DNA of 64,000 nucleotides from CBDCGS01 sp965216915 (lineage in GTDB: Bacteria; Pseudomonadota; Alphaproteobacteria; UBA828). This document shows, one piece after another, positions 26,170 to 32,892 of this stretch; within the stretch, counting starts at the first letter, position 1; every line of letters starts with the position of its first letter. The stretch covers positions 868,001 through 932,000 of the forward strand of contig CBDCGS010000011.1 in NCBI GenBank assembly GCA_965216915.1, written 5' to 3'. The translations under genes were made by a program, and so were the position numbers. The notes under the pieces were generated by a model. It did not search any database. It was not told where the DNA came from and worked only from the letters and a program-made list of their open reading frames with translations.

Positions 26170-26952
26170 ATGACTGAAGTGCGCGCGCCGCTGATCGGCC
26201 TGCCGTCCTGTGTTCGTGATATCGGCATCCACCCTTTTCATGTGGTCGGGGACAAATACATCCGCGCCGTGGCCGATGGTGCGGGCGGTTTGCCGTTCCA
26301 AGTGCCGGCGTTGGGCGATGCGCTCGACCGCGCCGCCGTCCTCGATCGCGTCGACGGACTTCTCTTCACCGGAAGCCCATCGAATGTCGAGCCTCACCAC
26401 TATGAGGGGCCGACCAGCGCGCCGGGCACGTTCCACGATGTCGAACGCGACGCGACGACGCTGCCGCTGATCAGAGAGGCGATCACGGCCGGCGTGCCCA
26501 TCCTTTGCATCTGTCGGGGTATTCAGGAGTTGAACGTGGCACTCGGCGGCACGCTTCATCAGAAGGTGCACGAGGTGCCGGGCCGCCTCGATCACCGCGA
26601 GGATGAGACTCTGCCGCGCGACGCCCGCTACGAGCCGGCGCATTCCGTGACGCTGGAGCCCGGTGGTGTGCTGGCCGGTCTTTGGCACGAGGCGGTCGTC
26701 CAGGTGAACACGCTGCACAGCCAGGGGGTCGATCGCGTGGCGCCCTCCTTGGTCGTGGAGGCGACCGCGCCCGATGGCCAAATCGAGGCAGTGCGCGTCG
26801 AGGGTGCCAAGGCGCTCGCTCTTGGCATCCAATGGCATCCCGAGTGGAAGGTGACTGAGAACCCGTTTTCGATGGCGATTTTCGGCGCATTCGGCGATGC
26901 AGCGCGCGCCCGCCTAGCGAGCCGCAGCAAGGGCGACCGCTGCGTCGCCTAA
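26170..26952 (+). CDS. Class I glutamine amidotransferase-like peptidase C26 (PuuD-type)
   Basis: A 260-residue gamma-glutamyl hydrolase of the type that cleaves gamma-glutamyl-GABA in putrescine breakdown. The nucleophile Cys is in PILCICRGIQELN (the family motif is CRG), and the catalytic His/Glu pair is in GIQWHPEWK. HSQGVDRVAPSLVVEA is another family block. No other putrescine genes are nearby, so the substrate is uncertain. ATG at 26170, 43 bases after the MATE gene. Confidence 0.88.
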   Translation: MTEVRAPLIGLPSCVRDIGIHPFHVVGDKYIRAVADGAGGLPFQVPALGDALDRAAVLDRVDGLLFTGSPSNVEPHHYEGPTSAPGTFHDVERDATTLPLIREAITAGVPILCICRGIQELNVALGGTLHQKVHEVPGRLDHREDETLPRDARYEPAHSVTLEPGGVLAGLWHEAVVQVNTLHSQGVDRVAPSLVVEATAPDGQIEAVRVEGAKALALGIQWHPEWKVTENPFSMAIFGAFGDAARARLASRSKGDRCVA

Positions 26953-27242
26953 CGGCAAACGAACCCTCGGACACGTCCACGGGCGCGGCGGTCGAATCGC
27001 GCAGCCAGTAGCGTAAACGTTCGCGTTGGGCCCGCCCGGGCTCGCGCGAGGCGCCGATCGGGTCGAGCACCCGCAGAAACGGCGCATCGCGAACCCGCTC
27101 ATTTTAAGGCTCAAGGCCCATGCGTCGGTGGCATGGGTGGGTTGCAATCCGCCATCTTCCTAGGGGTCGCCGTTAACCCCAAGTCCCCCGCAGGAAACAC
27201 GATAGATCGGCGCGAGGCGCCGAAGAGGAAGGATCCGACACC
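26953..27242. other. 290-base gap; coding-like fragment on the minus strand, no supported gene
   Basis: No complete gene is seen. On the minus strand, about 26965-27100, one frame shows strong G/C preference at third positions and reads LDPIGASREPGRAQRERLR and YWLRDST. However, it has a TAA just upstream, no good start apart from a GTG at 27070, and no stop before it runs into the antisense of the amidotransferase gene. It could be a decayed gene remnant. The last 40 bases carry the ribosome-binding site (AAGAGGAAGGA) of the first DUF1127 gene. Confidence 0.3.
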
Positions 27243-27422
27243 ATGTTTGGCAGCGAAGTCGTCACTGCATTCCGCAATTGGCGGAAGCGCGAGCAGGTAC
27301 GGCGTGAACTCTATGGCCTGAGCGAGCGCCAGCTCGCCGATATCGGCCTAAACCCGGGCGACATCGAGGCCGTTGCCCGCGGCATCTATCGAGGCCGCAG
27401 GTCCGACCGTCGCGTATCTTAA
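27243..27422 (+). CDS. DUF1127 family small protein, first of two
   Basis: A 59-residue basic protein. MFGSEVVTAFRNWRKREQVR is followed by the DUF1127 core ELYGLSERQLADIGLNPGDI. DUF1127 proteins are short Arg-rich alphaproteobacterial proteins; some members bind RNA and affect small-RNA turnover, and many respond to stress or phosphate. AAGAGGAAGGA precedes the ATG. A second family member starts 70 bases after its stop, in the same orientation. Confidence 0.88.
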   Translation: MFGSEVVTAFRNWRKREQVRRELYGLSERQLADIGLNPGDIEAVARGIYRGRRSDRRVS

Positions 27423-27492
27423 ACCAACACTTGCAACCGCTACACCGGCGCCCCACCTAGAGTGGCAGAACGCCAAACCATTGAGGAACATC

Positions 27493-27669
27493 ATGTTTGG
27501 TCCCAAGCTCCTGATTCCGTTGCGTCGCTGGCGCGCGCGTATGCTGGAGCGACGCGAACTCGGCGCGCTGAGCGATCGTGCGCTGGCTGACATTGGCATG
27601 ACGCGCGCGGATGCGGTCTGCGCCGTCGAAGGCACCTGCTACGCGGGGCACAGGGTCGATCAGAGGTAG
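27493..27669 (+). CDS. DUF1127 family small protein, second of two
   Basis: A 58-residue basic protein. MFGPKLLIPLRRWRARMLE leads into the DUF1127 core ELGALSDRALADIGMTRADA, followed by a short Cys-containing tail (VCAVEGTCYAGHRVDQR) that the first copy lacks. The ATG at 27493 has TTGAGGA just upstream. The family core is clear, the detailed role unknown. Both copies begin MFG and then an aromatic/basic helix, so they are likely an old duplication. Confidence 0.88.
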   Translation: MFGPKLLIPLRRWRARMLERRELGALSDRALADIGMTRADAVCAVEGTCYAGHRVDQR

Positions 27670-27770
27670 CGAACGCCCCACGTGTTCATCGCGATGAAAA
27701 GCGGGCCAAGGTGGCTCGCTTTTCTTTTGGCAACACGGCACAGTCGCGCCCGACGAACGAGGCGAGCGGC

Positions 27771-28565
27771 ATGCGTATCACCAGCTGGAATGTTAATTCG
27801 GTTCGATTGCGGCTTGACGGCCTGCGCCAACTCTCAGAGGCGATCGATCCCGATATGCTATGCCTGCAGGAGACCAAGACCGCCGACGAGACGTTCCCCC
27901 ACGCGATCGCCGACGAGCTTGGCTACCCGCACAGGTTCATCTACGGCCAAAAGGGCTATCACGGCGTCGCAATCCTCTCGCGCATCCCCTTTCGCCGGGC
28001 CGAGCGGCGCGAATGGTGCAACATAGCGTACGCGCGGCACGCCTTCGTCGAGCTCGTGGATAGCGGTGTCGAGGTTCATAATTTCTATGTGCCGTCCGGC
28101 GGCGACGTGCCCGACCCCGCGGTCAACGACAAGTTCGCTCACAAGCTCGCATTTCTAGCTGAGATCACGGATTGGTTTGCCGCGCGACGCGCGGAGGACA
28201 ACCGTTTCGTTCTCCTCGGCGATCTCAACATCGCTCCCCTCGAAACCGACGTATGGTCTCACAAGCAGCTTCTCGACGTCGTGAGCCACACGCCGGTCGA
28301 GGTCGCCGCGCTCGACAAGCTTGGCGCAACGCACGGGTGGATCGACGCCGTGCGGGAGTTCGTACCGGCCGATGAGCGGCTCTACTCGTGGTGGAGCTAC
28401 CGCGCCCGCGATTGGGCGAAGTCGGATCGCGGGCGGCGCCTCGACCATGTTTGGGTCACACCCGCGTTGCGCGGGTCGCTCCGCGCAGCCTCAATTCTGC
28501 GCGAAGCCCGCGGATGGCCGAAGCCCTCCGACCACGTGCCGGTCACGCTCGAGCTCGCCATTTGA
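27771..28565 (+). CDS. xthA: Exodeoxyribonuclease III (AP endonuclease)
   Basis: A 264-residue DNA repair enzyme that cuts at abasic sites and trims 3' ends. Family motifs in order: ITSWNVNSVRLRLDGL at the start, CLQETKTADETFP with the metal-binding Glu, YGQKGYHGVAILSR, the catalytic Asp/Asn in LLGDLNIAPLETDVW, and the final SDHVPVTLEL with the active-site His. The ATG at 27771 begins the core strand directly; an in-frame codon at 27711 would add unrelated residues. Confidence 0.95.
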   Translation: MRITSWNVNSVRLRLDGLRQLSEAIDPDMLCLQETKTADETFPHAIADELGYPHRFIYGQKGYHGVAILSRIPFRRAERREWCNIAYARHAFVELVDSGVEVHNFYVPSGGDVPDPAVNDKFAHKLAFLAEITDWFAARRAEDNRFVLLGDLNIAPLETDVWSHKQLLDVVSHTPVEVAALDKLGATHGWIDAVREFVPADERLYSWWSYRARDWAKSDRGRRLDHVWVTPALRGSLRAASILREARGWPKPSDHVPVTLELAI

Positions 28566-28577
28566 CCCATCGCCGGG

Positions 28578-29285
28578 TCAGTGGATCTCGTCGGCGTCCT
28601 GGAGCGCTTTGACCATTGCGTCTGCGGAAAATCCGGGCTCCTTGCATGCCGCCAGGATCGGAGCCTCCCGCCGCTGGCAGAGATCGGCGGCCGCGGGCAC
28701 CTCGCGTGCCACAGCGTGCGGAATGACGACGGCGCCATGGCGGTCCGCATGCACGAGATCGCCCGAATGGGTAACCATGCCATACACATCGACCGGCTCC
28801 CCCGTTGCCACAAGGTGAACCCACGCGTGGGAGGGGACGACGGTACCCGAAAGGAACTGGAATCCCTCCGCGATCACGTCGAGGTCACGCACCGCGCCGT
28901 CGGTGACGACGCCGAGGCAGCCGAGCGCCATGTGGACGTTGGAGTGGACCTCGCCCCACCATGCCGCGGCGCCGGGACGCGAGTCGACGTCTTGAATCAC
29001 CATGATCGACGGACGTGGTCCACCCTCGACGTAACGATAGTAGGCAATTCGGTCGGCAACCAACTGCTCGCGGCTGAGAGCGGGCTTTTCCATGGTGCGA
29101 ATCGTCGCGGTGCGCGCGTACCCGACCATCGGCGGCAGATCCGGAAACGCACATAGCAGCGTCCGGGTCGTGAAGCCGGTGTTCCGCCGCTCTGGACACA
29201 ATATTTCAAGCGCGTTGCAGACGGTCGGCGTGTCGATCGCCCGCAATGCGGCGAGTTCATCCTCGTTGAGCAGCGCGTCCGTCAC
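28578..29285 (-). CDS. RraA-like family protein, second copy
   Basis: A 235-residue member of the RraA/HMG-aldolase family, related to but clearly different from the one at 13434. It has the N-terminal IDTPTVCNALEIL segment, MVIQDVDSRPGAAAWWGEVHSNV (equivalent to the Gly-rich active-site approach), LGCLGVVTDGAVRDLD with the Arg/Asp pair, and HADRHGAVVIP. It stands alone, convergent with xthA (12 bases apart). A catabolic 2-oxo-acid aldolase or decarboxylase is most likely. Confidence 0.85.
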   Translation of the reverse strand: MTDALLNEDELAALRAIDTPTVCNALEILCPERRNTGFTTRTLLCAFPDLPPMVGYARTATIRTMEKPALSREQLVADRIAYYRYVEGGPRPSIMVIQDVDSRPGAAAWWGEVHSNVHMALGCLGVVTDGAVRDLDVIAEGFQFLSGTVVPSHAWVHLVATGEPVDVYGMVTHSGDLVHADRHGAVVIPHAVAREVPAAADLCQRREAPILAACKEPGFSADAMVKALQDADEIH

Positions 29286-29359
29286 GGCCAGTCCTCCCTC
29301 GGTCGGTCCCGCGGCGGACTATCGCCGATCACCCCCACCTGCGCAATTCCGGCCAGGGT

Positions 29360-31258
29360 CTAGGCCGTTTCCTCACCCAGCGCCTCGTGGGCGATCGCGA
29401 GCGCGCGCAATACGCGGGCAAGATCTTCGTCGCGCCGATAGGGCAGCCGCGCGCTGATCACGTCGATCGAAACGTCGGGCGCGATCTGCCGGATCGCGCG
29501 CATCTGATCCCGCGCCTCGTCGAGCTCACCCCGCTCGGCGTGGATTGCGGCAAGGAACGCGCGCGCCGGCATCCAGTTCGGCTCGCGCTCGATGACCGCG
29601 GCAAACTCCGCGAGCGCCTCGTCGGCGCGGCCGGCCAGCCAAAAAGCATGCCCCAGGTTCCAGTTGTAGAAAATGGTGCCCTCCGGGTCCAGGCGGATCG
29701 CCCGCTGGATCAGCTCGATCGCCTCGTCGGGACGCCCGGCCCAGGTAAGATGCTCGCCAAGGGCCGAGTAGGCGCGCGCGTTGTTCGGCTCCAGCAAGAT
29801 CGATTTGCGCCCCTGTTCGAGCGCTTCCTGATAGCGGCGCTGCCACAGATAAATGTGGCCGATCAACTCATGGCAACGCGCGCGGGCACCCCCGATGGTG
29901 TTCGCGCGCACCGCCGCCTCCAACGCCCGGTCGAGTGCCGTTGAGTCGGTGGACCAGCCGAACACCCATTCGCGGAAATAGGTCCAGCCAAGCTCCTCGT
30001 AGGCTGCGGCGAAACGGGCATCGAGGGCGATCGCGCCGAGGAGCTGACGGCGGGCATGCGCATTGGCTTGGGGCGTTGGCGCGGCCTCGATCTCGCGTGC
30101 CTGCAGATAGAGCTGATAGGCGTCCATGTTGTCGGTCGGAATCTCGGTGAGACGTATTTCCTCAGCGTCCGACACGTTGACGGAAAGCGCGGTGACGATG
30201 CGGCCAACCACCTCGTCCTGCACGGCAAAAATGTCGTTGAAGGCACGGTCGAACCGGTCTGCCCAGATGTGGTGCCCCTCGGTTGCGTCGATCAGTTGAG
30301 CGTTGATCCGCACGTCGCCCTCGACGAGGCGCACGCTGCCTTCGAGCACGTAGCGGACACCGAGTTCCTCGGCGACGCGCTCGACCCGAACGGCACGGCC
30401 TTTGTAGGTAAAAACGGAGTTTCGGGCGATCACGAACAGGCCCGATACCTTGGAGAGGTCGGTGATCAGATCTTCGGTAAGGCCGTCCGCGAAGAATTCC
30501 TGCTTCGGATCATCGCTCAGATTGACAAACGGCAGCACCGCGATCGATGGCCGCGCCGGGAGCGCATGGGCCATTCGCGCCTCGGAAGCCCGGCCGAGAC
30601 CCGTCTCGACCTGCGTGCCCGAGAAAACGAGGCCGAGCGCCACGCCGACTCCCGCGACGGCCGCCGCAAGGGGGGCGAGCCAACGCCATGGGAGACCGCG
30701 CGGCGCCTTGAACGTGCCGGCGGCAGCCGGATCGAGCAGAACCCGATAGGCCTGCACGGGCTCGCTGACGTGCTTGACCTCTTGGGCGCCGAGGTCCTCA
30801 AATCCGATGTCGAGGCGATGTCGCACCTCTTCGTACACCTTGCCGGACACGCAAATGCCGCCGGCCTCTGCGAGGGTTTGGAGGCGCGCGGCGAGGTTGA
30901 CACCCTCACCATGAATGTCGCCGCCCTCGACCAAGACGTCGCCCACATTGACGCCAGCGCGAAAAAGCACGCGCCGCTCGGCGGGCAGCGCGGCCATGCG
31001 CGCGGCGATGGCGCGCTGAAAATCGACCACGCACGACACCGCATCGACGACGCTTTGAAACTCGATGAGGAAGCTATCACCGGCGGAACCAACGATCCGC
31101 CCGCTCACCGCCGCGACCCGCTGGGCGATCTCCTCATCGCGCAGCGCGCGCAGCGCCGCGCGGGTCCCGCTTTCGTCGGCCTCAATGAGGCGGCCATACC
31201 CCGCGACATCGATCGCGACGATCGCGGCGAGGCGGCGCTCGGGCGTGCGGTTTGCCAT
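29360..31258 (-). CDS. Class III cyclase-like domain fused to TolB/FlgO-like and TPR regions
   Basis: A 632-residue signalling protein of a kind abundant in alphaproteobacteria. Residues 1-175 form a class III cyclase-like domain, about 192-212 a single membrane helix, about 235-345 a segment beginning RPSIAVLPFVNLSDDPKQEF (CadC/TolB/FlgO-like), and the rest TPR repeats. Both metal Asp residues remain (D17 in AIDVAGYGRL, D61 in GSAGDSFLIEF), as does GEGVNLAARLQ. However, the adenine-selecting Lys expected four residues before D61 is Gly57. It could therefore be an inactive or altered cyclase. A cyclic-nucleotide-binding protein gene lies 1 kb upstream on the same strand. Confidence 0.85.
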   Translation of the reverse strand: MANRTPERRLAAIVAIDVAGYGRLIEADESGTRAALRALRDEEIAQRVAAVSGRIVGSAGDSFLIEFQSVVDAVSCVVDFQRAIAARMAALPAERRVLFRAGVNVGDVLVEGGDIHGEGVNLAARLQTLAEAGGICVSGKVYEEVRHRLDIGFEDLGAQEVKHVSEPVQAYRVLLDPAAAGTFKAPRGLPWRWLAPLAAAVAGVGVALGLVFSGTQVETGLGRASEARMAHALPARPSIAVLPFVNLSDDPKQEFFADGLTEDLITDLSKVSGLFVIARNSVFTYKGRAVRVERVAEELGVRYVLEGSVRLVEGDVRINAQLIDATEGHHIWADRFDRAFNDIFAVQDEVVGRIVTALSVNVSDAEEIRLTEIPTDNMDAYQLYLQAREIEAAPTPQANAHARRQLLGAIALDARFAAAYEELGWTYFREWVFGWSTDSTALDRALEAAVRANTIGGARARCHELIGHIYLWQRRYQEALEQGRKSILLEPNNARAYSALGEHLTWAGRPDEAIELIQRAIRLDPEGTIFYNWNLGHAFWLAGRADEALAEFAAVIEREPNWMPARAFLAAIHAERGELDEARDQMRAIRQIAPDVSIDVISARLPYRRDEDLARVLRALAIAHEALGEETA

Positions 31259-31366
31259 CTCGACTTTCCCCTAAGCCCTGACATGGCCCCGAGGGTGCTG
31301 AGACTCAAGAAGATTCTATTTGGTGGCATGAAGGCCGACGGCCGGGTCGGGTGGCCTCAGCCTGAA

Positions 31367-31720
31367 CTACGGCAGCAAGAAGAGAGAGAAGGCAAGGGGC
31401 GCGAGCTGGCCGTTTCCGACATCGAACAAGCCTGGCGCCTGGGCTTCGCCCGCCGGAGGCTCAGCCGCTCCGTGCCGATCGGGTGGGCCGCCGGCGGCGG
31501 GTTGAATGGCGGCGAGCCGGTGTGCCTCGGCCTTGATGACGTGGTTGCCGGTATTGGCGCCAACCGTGGTTTCGGACTCTGGCTCCACGAAATCGAACTC
31601 GAGCCAGGCCGCGATCCGCGATTCGACCGTGGCGCATCCCACCAATGTGAACAGCGCAAGCGCGGCGATCGTTCCCGGAGCGGCCCGTCTTAACGTGTGG
31701 CGCAGCGTTCTCAGGCGCAT
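31367..31720 (-). CDS. Small lipoprotein of unknown function
   Basis: A 117-residue protein with a type II signal peptide: basic start MRLRTLRHTLRR, hydrophobic core TIAALALFTLVG and lipobox Cys29 in LVGCATV. The mature part has a WLEFDFVEPESETTVGANTG segment and is otherwise Pro/Gly/Ala-rich and low in order, ending FSLFLLP. I do not recognise a family. The ATG at 31720 is the start that puts the signal peptide at the N-terminus; the frame is open further upstream. It precedes the cyclase-like/TPR gene on the same strand. Confidence 0.6.
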   Translation of the reverse strand: MRLRTLRHTLRRAAPGTIAALALFTLVGCATVESRIAAWLEFDFVEPESETTVGANTGNHVIKAEAHRLAAIQPAAGGPPDRHGAAEPPAGEAQAPGLFDVGNGQLAPLAFSLFLLP

Positions 31721-31784
31721 GGTTAACCATCGCGCGCGAATGTTTAACGAATCGTTACCCGGCGGCAGGCGGGTGACGATACGC

Positions 31785-32279
31785 TTACATTTCTTCGTAC
31801 TCGTAGAGAAAATAGCGGTCGTTTGCGATAGCGCACGGGGTTGAGAGAGGCGCAAGCGCCGGCGTAACCAGTCGCTGGTCTGTTGCCACGACCGCGCCCG
31901 GTGAGAGAAGAGGCGGGAGCGCCTCGCCGAGCCAGGCGGCTAGGCTCCGATCGATCGCGGGTTCCGCAGCGCCGACATCACAGTGAGCCAACGCCGCCAG
32001 GGATCCGATGCGCGCGAGAGCGGTGGGAAGGGTCTCCCGGAAATCGCCGACAATAAGCTGCTCGCCCGGCACGAGTCCCTCCGCGCTCGCGGAGATCACT
32101 CGCTCGAAAACGAACACCCGCCTTTCAGGGCAAAGCGCGCAAAGGTGATCGAAAGTTCGGCCGTGGCCGAGGCCAAGCTCCAGAAATGGCCCAGGGATGT
32201 CATGCGCGCGCGAGACCGCCTCCTCGAGGCAGGCACGCTGCGCCTCGAGCCGTCTGGCAAGGCTGTCCAGGCGGCTCAC
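31785..32279 (-). CDS. Small class I SAM-dependent methyltransferase (Methyltransf_17-like)
   Basis: A 164-residue protein whose SAM-binding motif I reads PGPFLELGLGHGRTFDHL (about residues 29-46). The acidic end of strand 2 and GDFRETLPTALARIG follow, then a C-terminal VVATDQRLV strand. It is closely related to the protein at 45516-46016 in the same window. The family resembles PF12692 (S-adenosyl-L-methionine methyltransferase), whose substrate is unknown. GTG start 21 bases after the cyclic-nucleotide-binding gene, so probably cotranscribed with it and with the atypical ABC protein. Confidence 0.82.
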   Translation of the reverse strand: MSRLDSLARRLEAQRACLEEAVSRAHDIPGPFLELGLGHGRTFDHLCALCPERRVFVFERVISASAEGLVPGEQLIVGDFRETLPTALARIGSLAALAHCDVGAAEPAIDRSLAAWLGEALPPLLSPGAVVATDQRLVTPALAPLSTPCAIANDRYFLYEYEEM

Positions 32280-32300
32280 CTTGTTCGAGGAGATGACGCG

Positions 32301-32789
32301 CTAGGCGGGCGCGCCCTCGCCCGTGGCCTCTTGCAGCGAGCGCAGCTCGCCAGCCGTCACCTGCAGCTGCCGATTCGTGCGCTCAAGGCGCCCGGCGAGT
32401 TCGCGCAAGAGCTCGACCGACATCTGTGGAAATTGTGTAATGAGTTGAAAGAAAACATCCTTCGAGATGCGAAGCGTCACAAGCGTGTCCTTCGCGGTCA
32501 CGGTAGCCGTCCGGGGCACATCACAAAGAATCGCGATCTCGCCAACGAAATCGTTCTGCTTGACGGTCGCCACGGTGAGGGGCCCAGCCGGTGTCTCGAT
32601 AATGACATCCGCTTCGCCCTCCACGATGATATAGGCTGAATCACCTATATCTCCCTGTAGGAACAAATTGTCGCCGGCACGGTAGGTGAGACGCTCGCTG
32701 GTGAAGGCGAGAAGCTTGAGCTTCGCCGAATCCATGTTGCGGAACAACGGGATGTTGCGAAGGACGTCAATTTCCTGCTGTAGATCCAT
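32301..32789 (-). CDS. Cyclic-nucleotide-binding (Crp-type) domain protein without DNA-binding domain
   Basis: A 162-residue protein consisting of one cNMP-binding beta-barrel and a short C-terminal helix. The phosphate-binding cassette region reads FVGEIAILCDVPRTATVTA (about residues 83-101), with the Glu and Arg that contact a cyclic nucleotide. No helix-turn-helix follows, so it is not a Crp/Fnr activator but a stand-alone sensor domain. It lies between the atypical ABC protein (103 bases upstream) and a small methyltransferase. A regulatory role on that transporter is inference from position. Confidence 0.88.
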   Translation of the reverse strand: MDLQQEIDVLRNIPLFRNMDSAKLKLLAFTSERLTYRAGDNLFLQGDIGDSAYIIVEGEADVIIETPAGPLTVATVKQNDFVGEIAILCDVPRTATVTAKDTLVTLRISKDVFFQLITQFPQMSVELLRELAGRLERTNRQLQVTAGELRSLQEATGEGAPA

Positions 32790-32868
32790 CGAGCACCTCC
32801 CGAGCCTTCAACTGGAAGAGATCGTCTTTCCGTTAATATCGGGCCGGCCGGCCGAGTTCCCAAACGCC

Positions 32869-32890
32869 GGTGTGTCCACTTGGCCACACC
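32869..32890 (-). other. Short hairpin between the atypical ABC gene and the cNMP-binding gene
   Basis: Inverted GGTGTG (32869-32874) and CACACC (32885-32890) flank a 10-base loop right after the ABC stop; a GGCCGGCC palindrome lies near 32844. There is no T run, so it is not a good terminator and could at most attenuate or protect the transcript. Confidence 0.25.
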
Positions 32891-32892
32891 GA

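Noticed and set aside
30056..31693. 545-codon plus-strand frame opposite the cyclase-like/TPR gene and lipoprotein gene
   Set aside because: No recognisable motif and shadow-type composition; the minus-strand genes account for the DNA.
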